A stretch of 64,000 nucleotides of DNA, taken from NCBI GenBank assembly GCA_964586675.1, contig CAZPHQ010000012.1, positions 1-64,000 on the forward strand, in the 5' to 3' direction. The number at the start of each line of letters is the position of its first letter. Within the stretch, counting starts at the first letter, position 1. The stretch is from JADLGH01 sp964586675. GTDB lineage: Bacteria; Desulfobacterota_D; UBA1144; Nemesobacterales; UBA2774. The notes beneath the pieces are model-generated. The model was not told where the DNA came from. It ran no database searches and saw nothing but the letters and a program-made list of their open reading frames with translations. The position numbers and the translations under genes were made by a program. Positions 48,937 to 57,460 of this stretch are shown here, piece by piece.

Positions 48937-50298
48937 TCAGTAAGTGATGGTTATTACGTTCTTATCCGTGTCGGTCTCGACCTTCGCCGAATCGCCGCCG
49001 GTTTCGATCTTCGGCTTTTGAGCCGTGTCTATCAGCTCGCGGGACGGTCTTAGTATCACCTGTTTTATGTTCTCAGTGGCTGCGCTGAGCTGCTTCTTCC
49101 CGTTCACGTCCGCCTCGACCTTTATCGGCCTCGTGAGCTCGTAGGGCATGAACTCCGTCCAGTAGGCCCTGTTCTTGAAAACCCCGAACGGAGCGGTGTA
49201 GTAAACGGACTTCGGATACCTCTCCAGCCTGAAATTCCCGAACCACTCGAAAACGTCCGGGAGATCGTCGTCAACCATCATCCAGGTGTGCCCCTCGTCC
49301 GGATAAAATTTGAACTTCACCTTCGCCCCGAGCTTTTCGAGTATCTCGTTAAGGGCCACGGCGTCGGCCGCGGGCACCGCTTCGTCCGCCCCGCCGTGGG
49401 AGATGTATACCGGTAGGTTCACGAGGTTGAGAATCATCCTGTGCGGGAAATCGAGCCCTCCGACGAATTTCGCGACAGCGTCACCGTCCATGCCCTTCAC
49501 GGCGTCCTTATAATTTCTGAGCTTGTATGGGCCGAATACGAACGCCGAGGCCGCTATCACGTCCGGAAAATACATCGACACCAGAAACGCTTCGAGCCCG
49601 CCGTTGGACATCCCCGTGAGATACAGCCTGCTCTCGTCTAGCCTGAATTTTTGCTTCACGAACGCGAGGAGCTCGGAGAATATGTCGAGCTTCCCCTGCC
49701 TGATGAAATCCCCGCCCAGCTCTGGCGCGGGCATTATGCCTATATAGCCGTTCCTCCTGCAGCAGGTATCTATCTGCTGGGATTTTACGTAGTTGTTGAG
49801 GCATATGACGGCCGGAGTCGCCACGCCGTCGTCGTAGTTCTGCGGGAGCACGTAAAAGAGGTTAAAGCGCCTCCTGTATTTGGCCGAATCGAAGAAGGTG
49901 TGGGATATTCCCCTCCCTTCGAGGGTGAATTTTCGTCTTTCGGGGTTGTCCGCCAGAAGGACCTCGCCGCTCCCCGCTATGTAAACGACGGAGTTCGCGC
50001 CGCCCGAAGTGTCGGGGTTAAGGTCGGGGTTGTTGGGGTCCGTTATCCAGCTGCCGTCCACTATGAACTTGTAGTCGTAAGACCTTCCCGGCCTCAGGCT
50101 GAATACCGCGCGCCACACGTCGTCGCGCCCCTTGACGAGCCTGCTCGCATCCTGGTTCCATCCGTTCATGTCTCCGGATATGAAAACGTTCTGCGCCCCC
50201 GGTCCGTAGTAGCTGAAAAGGACGCCCTCGCTCACGTTCCTGGGCCTGCCCGCCCACTGTCCCTCGTATTTCGAAACTATTCCACTGTAGTCTGTCAT
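48937..50298 (-). CDS. CBM48-like domain fused to esterase/feruloyl-esterase-type hydrolase
   Basis: A 453-residue two-part protein. Residues about 25-115 are a CBM48/AMPK-glycogen-binding-like beta domain (GVLFSYYGPGAQNVFISGDMNGWNQDASRLVKG, YDYKFIVDGSWITDPNNPDLNPD). Residues about 150-370 are an alpha/beta hydrolase with TGMSNGGLEAFLVSMYFPD (nucleophile Ser), ISHGGADEAVPAADA (acid) and YPDEGHTWMM (His). A further C-terminal stretch of about 85 residues has beta-like character. No signal peptide is visible, so it should be cytosolic. A carbohydrate-linked ester is a natural guess for the substrate, but unproven. Confidence 0.78.
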   Translation of the reverse strand: MTDYSGIVSKYEGQWAGRPRNVSEGVLFSYYGPGAQNVFISGDMNGWNQDASRLVKGRDDVWRAVFSLRPGRSYDYKFIVDGSWITDPNNPDLNPDTSGGANSVVYIAGSGEVLLADNPERRKFTLEGRGISHTFFDSAKYRRRFNLFYVLPQNYDDGVATPAVICLNNYVKSQQIDTCCRRNGYIGIMPAPELGGDFIRQGKLDIFSELLAFVKQKFRLDESRLYLTGMSNGGLEAFLVSMYFPDVIAASAFVFGPYKLRNYKDAVKGMDGDAVAKFVGGLDFPHRMILNLVNLPVYISHGGADEAVPAADAVALNEILEKLGAKVKFKFYPDEGHTWMMVDDDLPDVFEWFGNFRLERYPKSVYYTAPFGVFKNRAYWTEFMPYELTRPIKVEADVNGKKQLSAATENIKQVILRPSRELIDTAQKPKIETGGDSAKVETDTDKNVITITY

Positions 50299-50465
50299 GG
50301 CGAAGTCTCCGGATTAGGTCTTTACATTTACTACATAATATTCCAATTCTTTTAAAAATCTATCGCCGGCGTCCGAATCCGACTCCCCGCGAAACGAACC
50401 GGACAGTCTCTCCCCGCTCCCCGGTGTTGGACAGGAGGGCTTTTTTTAATACACTAAGTGAAGAC

Positions 50466-51584
50466 ATGTCAGGCGCCATACCGGAATCACTCAAACAGTT
50501 CGCAGACCCCTCTCGGCCGAAAGAGCTTCGCCTGATGGCCGCCCGCGGCCTGGTTCCCGCTTCCCCGAGAGACCTCTCGCGAATACTCTACTACCTCACG
50601 CTCGACGGGGACGAAGACGTATCCCGCGAGGCCGGCGAGACGCTTTCCGGCATGCCGCGCGAGGTCGTATCGGGCATCCTTTCGGACACGGGCGCAGAGT
50701 CGGGCCTCCTCGACTTCTTCGCGCACGCTCTCGCCGACGAGGCAATGCTCCAGAAGATCCTTCTCAACAGCTCGGCCACGGACCGGACGGTCGCGTATCT
50801 CGCGGAGCGGGTGCACGACCAGAACGTTATAGACCTCATAGCCAATAACCACGAGAGGATCGCCCGCTCCTACGAAATAGTCGAAGCCCTCAGCAAGAAC
50901 CCGCTGATAACCCGCTCCACGATGGACGGGGTCTTAGATTTCCTCAAGCTCTATATGGGCGACAAATTCGGTTTGCCTCTCGGTACGGATGCCGGAGAGG
51001 GCGAAGATGCCGAGCCTGTCCCTTCGGAGACAGCGCTTTCGGGCGAGGCTCTCCCCGAAAGCTCCTTTCTCGATGATTTCGAAATCGACAGCGACCTTAT
51101 CGAGGAAGAAGAAGCCGACTATGAAGCCGACGAATCGGCGGAAGAGCAGCGCACTCCGGACGCGCTCAACCAAAACGCCTACATAAAAATAAGCGCCCTT
51201 AACGTCGGACAAAAGATAAAGCTGGCGCTCCTCGGGAACAGCGAGGCGCGGGCCATTCTTGTAAAGGACCCGAACAGGATAGTCTCACGCGCCGTGCTCA
51301 AGAATCCGCGAATTACGGACACCGAGGTCGTACGGATAGCTCAGTCGAAAATAGTGAGCGACGAAATACTCAGGGAAATATCGGAGGGAAGGAAGTGGAC
51401 GAGGCTCTATCAGGTGAAGCTCGCGCTCGTCACCAACCCGAAGACGCCGCCGCATATATCTATAGGCCTCTTAAAGCAGCTCCGGGAGTTCGACCTCAGG
51501 AATTTAAGGTGGAACAAGAATCTCTCTGGCGTCGTCGCGACGGCTGTGAAAAACATGATGAAAGAGCGGAATGAGAGAAAATAA
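50466..51584 (+). CDS. Unknown alpha-helical repeat-like protein
   Basis: A protein of about 372 residues that I do not recognise by name. Two helical halves with DUF2336/HEAT-like character (about 1-165 and 235-372) flank a very acidic linker (DDFEIDSDLIEEEEADYEADESAEEQ). Repeated phrases in both halves, such as KNPLITRSTMDGVL, KDPNRIVSRAVLKNPRITDTEVVRIAQSKIVSDEILREIS and VTNPKTPPHISIGLLKQL, suggest tandem 30-40-residue helical units. No signal or membrane segment. The frame could start earlier at GTG 50424, but no ribosome site precedes it. It is followed by rluD with 30 bases between. Confidence 0.65.
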   Translation: MSGAIPESLKQFADPSRPKELRLMAARGLVPASPRDLSRILYYLTLDGDEDVSREAGETLSGMPREVVSGILSDTGAESGLLDFFAHALADEAMLQKILLNSSATDRTVAYLAERVHDQNVIDLIANNHERIARSYEIVEALSKNPLITRSTMDGVLDFLKLYMGDKFGLPLGTDAGEGEDAEPVPSETALSGEALPESSFLDDFEIDSDLIEEEEADYEADESAEEQRTPDALNQNAYIKISALNVGQKIKLALLGNSEARAILVKDPNRIVSRAVLKNPRITDTEVVRIAQSKIVSDEILREISEGRKWTRLYQVKLALVTNPKTPPHISIGLLKQLREFDLRNLRWNKNLSGVVATAVKNMMKERNERK

Positions 51585-51614
51585 ATTCAGGCCTTTTTCT
51601 CGGCGGGTCCGCGC

Positions 51615-52595
51615 ATGACGTCCGGCGGTAAAACACTCACGCTCGTAGTCCCCGCCAGGCTCTCCGGAAAAAGGGCGGACGCCGTACTCCCCGATTTACT
51701 TCCCGAGCTTACGCGCTCCCGGATAAAAAAGCTCATCGAAGAGAAGAATATACTCGTCGACGGGAGCCCGATAAAACCTTCGAGAAAGCTCGGCATCGGG
51801 GAAACCGTTCACGTCACCATACCCGCGCCGGCCCCCCTCGAAGCCGCGCCGGAAGATATTCCGATAAGCATTATTTACGAGGACGAATACATCGCCGTAA
51901 TAGACAAGCCGGCGGGCATTACTGTTCACCCCGGCGCGGGCGTTCCGGGCGGGACGCTCGTGAACGCGCTCCTTTATCATCTCGGCGGCCTCTCGGGCGT
52001 GGGGGGGAAGGTTCGGCCGGGAATAGTGCACAGGCTCGACAAAAACACCTCCGGGGTTATCGTCGTAGCGAAGGACGATGCCTCCCACAACTCCCTCGCC
52101 GCGCAGTTCAAGTCACGCACCGTGGAAAAGAGATACCTCGCTATCGTCGAGGGCGTGATGAAGACGGATTCCGGCTCCATCTCCTCACGCATCGGGAGGC
52201 ACCCGGTCGACAGAAAGAAAATGTCGTCCAAAGCGCCCTCGGGGAGGGAATCGCTGACGCTCTGGAAGATGAGAAAAAAACTGAGAGGCGCGACGCTCGT
52301 AGAGGCGCGTCCAAGAACGGGAAGGACGCACCAGATAAGGGTCCATTTCGCCGAAGCCGGACACCCGCTCCTGGCCGACGATGTTTACGGCGGGAAGGGA
52401 AAAAAGCCTCCCGTCATATCCACTGCGGCGGAAATTACAGGGAGGCACGCGCTTCACGCCTGGAAGCTCGCTTTTGCGCATCCCCGGACGGGTGAGCGCA
52501 TGGAATTCATGTCCCCCATACCGGAAGACATGAAAAAAGCGCTTAACTTTCTCTCAGAAGCCGGGGAGAATAATTCACTGAATGAGCTGGATTAA
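51615..52595 (+). CDS. rluD: RluA-family 23S rRNA pseudouridine synthase (RluD-like)
   Basis: A 326-residue pseudouridine synthase. An N-terminal S4 RNA-binding domain (RADAVLPDLLPELTRSRIKKLIEEKNILVDG) precedes the catalytic domain with the essential Asp in PGIVHRLDKNTSGVIVVAKDD, then YLAIVEG and RTGRTHQIRVHFAEAGHPLLADDVYG. It presumably modifies helix 69 of 23S rRNA. The 3' end overlaps pgeF by 14 bases; rluD-pgeF pairs are common in proteobacteria. Confidence 0.92.
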   Translation: MTSGGKTLTLVVPARLSGKRADAVLPDLLPELTRSRIKKLIEEKNILVDGSPIKPSRKLGIGETVHVTIPAPAPLEAAPEDIPISIIYEDEYIAVIDKPAGITVHPGAGVPGGTLVNALLYHLGGLSGVGGKVRPGIVHRLDKNTSGVIVVAKDDASHNSLAAQFKSRTVEKRYLAIVEGVMKTDSGSISSRIGRHPVDRKKMSSKAPSGRESLTLWKMRKKLRGATLVEARPRTGRTHQIRVHFAEAGHPLLADDVYGGKGKKPPVISTAAEITGRHALHAWKLAFAHPRTGERMEFMSPIPEDMKKALNFLSEAGENNSLNELD

Positions 52596-53262
52596 ATCAC
52601 GCATATTGTCCTCGATACCGGGCGTCGTTCACGGCTTCGGGCAGAGAGATTCCGGCGGCCGGGATGGAATTGCGGGTGTTTTCGGTCTAAGGAAAGTCGC
52701 CCGTCTGAAACAGGTCCACGGTAACGGGATAGTCTTCACGGACGACGAGGGGATATTCGAATCTCCTCCCCCCGAGGGCGACGGGCTCATAAATTCACTA
52801 AGAGGGTTCGGCGTCGCCGCCGCGGCGGCGGACTGCGTACCCGTTCTCTTCGCGGACGAAGACGGCACCGTGACGGCGGCTGTCCACGCGGGCTGGCGCG
52901 GTACGCTGGCCGAAATATCCGCCGAGGCCCTTCGTCTCATAAACGAGCGCTACGGCGTTCCGCCATCCAGAATGCGCGTCGTTATAGGGCCGTCCATAAA
53001 ATCCTGCTGCTACGAGGTGGGTGAGGACGTGGCCTCCCTTTTCCTCGGCAAATACGGCGACGACGGCGATTATATATACGAGAAGGGAGGGGGAAAATAC
53101 ATGCTCGACCTCCCGCGTATGAACGCGATAATACTCGAAAGGGAAGGGGCGGGAGCGATAGAAACCCTGGCCTACTGCACGAAATGCGACGGAAGCTTTT
53201 ACTCCTACAGGAGAGAGGGCAAGGGCGTCCCGAGCCAGCTCAGCTTCATCGGCCTCCTTTAA
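52582..53262 (+). CDS. pgeF: PgeF/YfiH-type multicopper-like protein (polyphenol oxidase or purine nucleoside hydrolase)
   Basis: A 226-residue protein of the YfiH/laccase-domain family. Zinc-site motifs QVHGNGI, AADCVPVLFAD, VHAGWRGTLAEISAEAL and IGPSIKSCCYEVG are in order, and LAYCTKCDGSFYSYRREG closes it. Early work assigned laccase activity; E. coli YfiH has been linked to peptidoglycan editing, and related proteins to purine nucleoside cleavage, so the exact role is not fixed. It overlaps rluD by 14 bases and is probably cotranslated. Confidence 0.88.
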   Translation: MSWIKSRILSSIPGVVHGFGQRDSGGRDGIAGVFGLRKVARLKQVHGNGIVFTDDEGIFESPPPEGDGLINSLRGFGVAAAAADCVPVLFADEDGTVTAAVHAGWRGTLAEISAEALRLINERYGVPPSRMRVVIGPSIKSCCYEVGEDVASLFLGKYGDDGDYIYEKGGGKYMLDLPRMNAIILEREGAGAIETLAYCTKCDGSFYSYRREGKGVPSQLSFIGLL

Positions 53263-53345
53263 TCCGGCTTGAAATAGGTGTTATTTTCATGCTTGGGTAT
53301 AATATCGGGGTTTTATCCGAAAAATAAAACTGACTGGAGGCGAGC

Positions 53346-53789
53346 ATGCTTCAGATACTGTGCTGGATCGATACGGAGGATTACCTCTATCTCCAATCGA
53401 TGAACGAGCAGAACCAGACGCTTAACTACTACGGCTACACGTTCGAGGTGGAAGGCGGTGCGGAGGGCATAGGCACGAGCGTAATAAGGCTTTTGGTCGT
53501 CGAGTTCGTAAGCGCCAAGATGGCTGTGGGGTTCGTGCTTCCGAATAACTTCGTCATCGAGGGGAAGGAGCTTACGTTAAGGATCGTCTCGCCCGAAAAC
53601 CCTTCGAAGGACATCCCGGTCGTCTGCAAGATCTCGGACGAGATTAAAAAGGCGAACTACATGGGCGACGACCAGGAAAAGATAGAGTATATAGGCTTCA
53701 CACTGGAAAAATTCTACGAGAACAACAGCGCGAAATTCTACCTTCACGACCTCCGGCCCCCAACAGAGCAGAAGGGGCATCAGGAATAG
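53346..53789 (+). CDS. Unknown protein, 147 residues
   Basis: I do not recognise this protein. It is soluble, beta-rich and acidic, with hydrophobic strands such as TSVIRLLVVEFVSAKMAVGFVLPN and IEYIGFTLEKFY, and no signal peptide or membrane segment. A GGAGG ribosome site lies directly before the ATG. PilZ-type RxxxR or NxSxxG motifs, which a small beta-barrel of this size might have, are absent. It stands alone between pgeF and argG. Codon use is like the neighbours. Confidence 0.6.
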   Translation: MLQILCWIDTEDYLYLQSMNEQNQTLNYYGYTFEVEGGAEGIGTSVIRLLVVEFVSAKMAVGFVLPNNFVIEGKELTLRIVSPENPSKDIPVVCKISDEIKKANYMGDDQEKIEYIGFTLEKFYENNSAKFYLHDLRPPTEQKGHQE

Positions 53790-53928
53790 ACCGGATTCCC
53801 GGCGCGGACGCTTTATGAAATAAAGAACAGCATCACGATTGGCGAACGCCGGCAGGGCTCCGGGAGGGTTGCGAATAAAATCACGGCTCCACGGCCGGCT
53901 TAAAGATAATTCGGAGGAACATCATATA

Positions 53929-55137
53929 ATGGCAAAGAAAAATAAAATTGTGCTTGCATACTCGGGCGGCCTCGACACTTCCGTCATTCTCAAGTGGCTT
54001 GCCGAAAAGTACGATGCGGAAATAATCGCCTTCGTCGCCGACCTTGGCCAGGGAGAAGACCTCGAAGCGGCGCGCGAGAAGGCCCTTAAAACGGGCGCGA
54101 GCAAGGTATATATCGAAGACCTTCGCGACGAATTCGTCCGCGACTTCGTCTATCCCGCCATACAGGCCAACGCCGTTTACGAGGGGGTTTATCTCTTGGG
54201 AACGTCGCTTGCCCGCCCGCTCATCGCGAAGCGGCAGATCGAGATCGCGAAGAAGGAAAAGGCCTTCGCCGTTTCCCACGGCGCTACGGGCAAGGGGAAC
54301 GACCAGGTGAGGTTCGAACTCACTTATTACGCGCTCGACCCGTCGATAAAAGTCATCGCGCCGTGGAGGGAGTGGGATTTGAATTCCCGTACTGCCCTCC
54401 TCGAATATGCGAAGAAGCACGGGATACCCGTTCCTGTCACCGCCGCCAAGCCCTACAGCTGCGACAGGAACCTCCTTCACATAAGCTATGAGGGCGGCAT
54501 TCTGGAAGATCCGTGGTCGGAGCCGCCGGACGACATGTTCGAGCTCACCGTGTCCCCTGAAAAAGCCCCCGACGAGCCCACATATATCGACATAGATTTC
54601 GAAGACGGCGTCCCGGTGAAGATCGACGGCAAATCCATGAAGCCCGCGAAGCTCCTCGGCACGCTGAACAAAATAGGCGGGGCGAACGGCGTCGGCCGCG
54701 TCGACCTCGTCGAGAACAGATTTGTCGGTATGAAGTCGAGGGGCGTATACGAGACCCCGGGCGGTACGATACTTCATGTTGCACACAGGGCGCTCGAATC
54801 CCTCACGATGGACAGGGAGGTCATGCATCTCAGGGACTCGCTCATACCGAAAATCTCGGAGCTCATCTATTACGGCTTCTGGTACTCCCCCGAGATGGCC
54901 ATGATAAAGGCGGCGCTCGACGAATCGCAGAAGAATGTTACGGGCACGATAAGGCTCAAGATCTACAAGGGTAACATCATACTCGCGGGCAGGCGCTCGC
55001 CGTACTCGCTTTACAACCCTGCGCTCGCGACATTCGAGGAAGACAGCATATACAACCAGGCCGATGCGACGGGCTTCATAAAGCTGAACGCGCTCCGGCT
55101 CTCGATGCGGAAGCTCCTCGAAGAGAAGAAGAAATAA
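53929..55137 (+). CDS. argG: Argininosuccinate synthase
   Basis: A 402-residue PP-loop enzyme joining citrulline and aspartate to argininosuccinate with ATP. The PP-loop is VLAYSGGLDTSVILKWL; FVADLGQGEDLEAAREKALKTGA, TSLARPLIAKRQIEIA, HGATGKGNDQVRFEL and YSCDRNLLHISYEGGILEDPW are ArgG hallmarks. The ATG at 53929, with GGAGG about 12 bases before it, gives the normal N-terminus; an upstream in-frame extension to 53839 is spurious. queA begins 13 bases after its stop. Confidence 0.96.
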   Translation: MAKKNKIVLAYSGGLDTSVILKWLAEKYDAEIIAFVADLGQGEDLEAAREKALKTGASKVYIEDLRDEFVRDFVYPAIQANAVYEGVYLLGTSLARPLIAKRQIEIAKKEKAFAVSHGATGKGNDQVRFELTYYALDPSIKVIAPWREWDLNSRTALLEYAKKHGIPVPVTAAKPYSCDRNLLHISYEGGILEDPWSEPPDDMFELTVSPEKAPDEPTYIDIDFEDGVPVKIDGKSMKPAKLLGTLNKIGGANGVGRVDLVENRFVGMKSRGVYETPGGTILHVAHRALESLTMDREVMHLRDSLIPKISELIYYGFWYSPEMAMIKAALDESQKNVTGTIRLKIYKGNIILAGRRSPYSLYNPALATFEEDSIYNQADATGFIKLNALRLSMRKLLEEKKK

Positions 55138-55150
55138 AAACGGCTTCGAC

Positions 55151-56158
55151 ATGAAGACCTCGGATTTCGATTACGACCTCCCGGAGGAGAGGATTGCCGT
55201 CCGCCCCCTTCCCGGGAGGCAGGATTCGAGGCTTCTACTCCTGGACAGGGAAGACGGCTCCATAACTCACCGGAAGTTCCTGGACCTGCCAGGTCTTATC
55301 CGCCCGGGCGACCTGCTCGTCCTCAACAATACACGTGTCCTCCCGGCGAGACTCTACGGCAAAAAGCCGTCCGGGGCCGAGATCGAGGTCCTTCTCGAAG
55401 AGAAGGCCGGGGACAGGACGTGGAAATGTATAGCGAGGGGCCCGAAACAGAATCTCTTGGTCGATTTCGGAGAGGGGCTTAGAGGGACGCTTACACAGCT
55501 CGGCGATGATGCGTGGCACATCGAGTTTAACGACGACGTTCTGGCTTTCCTGGACTCCCTCGGTCACATGCCGCTGCCGCCCTATATAAAACGAAGGGCA
55601 GACGAGGAAGACAGAGCGACTTACCAGACTGTCTACGCCGAGAGGGAAGGGGCAATAGCCGCGCCGACGGCGGGGCTTCATTTCACGGAGCAGCTTTTAT
55701 CGGAGATAGAAGGGAAGGGCGTCGGGGTCGCGCGCATAACGCTACACGTCGGCGCGGGTACGTTCCTCCCCGTAAAATCGGAGAACATCGAGGAGCACCG
55801 TATTCATTCCGAGTGGAGAGATGTCTCACCCGAAACGGCGAAGATGGTGAACGATACGCGGTCCCGAGGCGGTCGCGTAGTCGCGGTCGGCACGACTGTG
55901 CTAAGGTCGCTCGAATCGGCCGCCGGGGAAGACGGCACAGTCTCGGCTGCCAAAGGCCGAACAGACCTCTTCGTCTATCCGGGCTACAGCTTTCGCGTGA
56001 CGGACGCGCTCGTCACCAACTTCCACATGCCGCGCTCGACGCTCCTCATGCTGGTTTCGGCATTCGCCGGGCGGGAGCTTATACTTAAATCTTACGCCGC
56101 CGCGCTCGAGAGCGGGTACAGGTTCTTAAGCTACGGCGACGCGATGTTTATAATCTAA
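55151..56158 (+). CDS. queA: S-adenosylmethionine:tRNA ribosyltransferase-isomerase
   Basis: A 335-residue enzyme that makes epoxyqueuosine at tRNA position 34. SDFDYDLPEERIAVRPLPGRQDSRLLLLDRE, DLLVLNNTRVLPARLYG, AAPTAGLHFTEQLL, VARITLHVGAGTFLPVK, and THFHMP-like VTNFHMPRSTLLMLVSAFAG are the QueA signatures. tgt and other queuosine genes are not in the window. It sits between argG and the RlmD-like gene, all on the plus strand and close together, so a mixed operon is likely. Confidence 0.96.
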   Translation: MKTSDFDYDLPEERIAVRPLPGRQDSRLLLLDREDGSITHRKFLDLPGLIRPGDLLVLNNTRVLPARLYGKKPSGAEIEVLLEEKAGDRTWKCIARGPKQNLLVDFGEGLRGTLTQLGDDAWHIEFNDDVLAFLDSLGHMPLPPYIKRRADEEDRATYQTVYAEREGAIAAPTAGLHFTEQLLSEIEGKGVGVARITLHVGAGTFLPVKSENIEEHRIHSEWRDVSPETAKMVNDTRSRGGRVVAVGTTVLRSLESAAGEDGTVSAAKGRTDLFVYPGYSFRVTDALVTNFHMPRSTLLMLVSAFAGRELILKSYAAALESGYRFLSYGDAMFII

Positions 56159-56172
56159 ACCGGGAGAATAAA

Positions 56173-57429
56173 TTGCAGGTAGAAATCGAGAGCATAGCGT
56201 TCGGGGGGAGCGGGGTCGCAAGGGAAGGCGGGAAGGTGATTTTCGTCAAGGGAGGCGTCCCGCGCGACGTGCTAGCCGTCAGGATTATCAAGGACAAGGG
56301 CAGCTACGCCGAGGCCATAATCGAAAGCGTTATAACGCCCTCGCCCGAAAGGGCGGAGCCCGCGTGCGAAGTCTTCGGCACATGCGGCGGATGCCAGCTT
56401 CAGAATCTCGGCTACAGCGCTCAGCTCAGGGAGAAAGAGAACATGCTCCGGGAGACGCTCCGGAGGACGGGCGGCTTCGACGATCTATCAGTCGAGCCGA
56501 TATTCCCCTCGAAGAGCGAATACTCCTACAGGACGCGCGTCAGGCTCGCAGCCTGGTATTACGCCGGCAGGTGGCACATAGGATACAACATAGGCGGGAC
56601 GCACAGAAAAGTGGGAATAACCTCCTGCCCGATATCCGACGGGCCGATAAACGGGGCCATAGGCAGGATAGCCTCCGTTCTATACTCGTTCGACAGGCCG
56701 GAATTCCCTCTCGAATTCGTGCAGATATCGTCAGGCGGCAGCACTGCGTATATATCCCTCGTCGCCAGATCCGGGAAGCAGCCCGGGGCGCTTAATGTTC
56801 TCGCGAAACATCTCGGAAGGTTTCCCGAAACGGAGAATGTATCCATAAGGGGAAGGTCGGAAGCCGAGTTCGAGTTCGGGCTTTCGGGGATGAAATTCCT
56901 GGCGAATCCGTCGGTCTTCACGCAGTCGAACCCGGGCGTCAACGAGGCTATTGTCCGTACCGTTCTCGAATGGGCCGCCCCGCTTGAGGGGCTCAAAATT
57001 CTCGATCTTTATTCCGGGATAGGCAACTTCTCTGTGCCACTCGCGAGCGGGGCGGAGAAGGTCGTGTCCGTCGAGATAAACAGGTTCCCGGCGGCGCTCG
57101 CCCGGAAGAACGCGGAAATAAACGGCGTCAAAAATGTCTCGTTCGTGACTGCTCCCTCCGCCGAAGCGGTAAGCGAGCTCGTCCAGAAAGGAGAAACGTT
57201 CGATCTCATAGTGCTCGACCCGCCGAGGGAAGGGGCGAAGGAGATTCTCGAATGTATAGCGTCGCTGTCCACGGGGAAAATTATATACGTCTCTTGCGAT
57301 CCGGTGACGCTGTCGCGCGACCTCAAACGTCTAAAAGAACTTGGTTGGAGCCCCCGCCGCGTAAGGCCGTTCGACATGTTCCCCCAGACGTATCATGTGG
57401 AATCGGTTTCGCTGCTCTCAAGACTCTGA
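56173..57429 (+). CDS. RlmD/RumA-like RNA (uracil-5-)-methyltransferase
   Basis: A 418-residue SAM-dependent methyltransferase of the TrmA/RlmD family. A TRAM-like RNA-binding part (MQVEIESIAFGGSGVAREGGKVIFVKGGVPRD) is followed by the cysteines of a [4Fe-4S] site (CEVFGTCGGCQLQNL). The SAM-binding LDLYSGIGNFSVPLA and the catalytic VLDPPREGAKEILE and YVSCDPVTLSRDLK follow. It probably makes a 5-methyluridine in 23S rRNA, but a tRNA target cannot be excluded. It starts with TTG 56173. Confidence 0.9.
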   Translation: MQVEIESIAFGGSGVAREGGKVIFVKGGVPRDVLAVRIIKDKGSYAEAIIESVITPSPERAEPACEVFGTCGGCQLQNLGYSAQLREKENMLRETLRRTGGFDDLSVEPIFPSKSEYSYRTRVRLAAWYYAGRWHIGYNIGGTHRKVGITSCPISDGPINGAIGRIASVLYSFDRPEFPLEFVQISSGGSTAYISLVARSGKQPGALNVLAKHLGRFPETENVSIRGRSEAEFEFGLSGMKFLANPSVFTQSNPGVNEAIVRTVLEWAAPLEGLKILDLYSGIGNFSVPLASGAEKVVSVEINRFPAALARKNAEINGVKNVSFVTAPSAEAVSELVQKGETFDLIVLDPPREGAKEILECIASLSTGKIIYVSCDPVTLSRDLKRLKELGWSPRRVRPFDMFPQTYHVESVSLLSRL

Positions 57430-57460
57430 GGCGAGGATTAATGCTGCAGCGCCATGGGCT

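Noticed and set aside
53839..53928. N-terminal extension of argG
   Set aside because: ArgG normally begins at MAKKNKIVLAYSGG-type sequence, which has its own GGAGG ribosome site at the ATG 53929.
53881..55152. Long minus-strand frame opposite argG
   Set aside because: It is a shadow of argG codon bias; the plus strand encodes a complete, motif-bearing enzyme.
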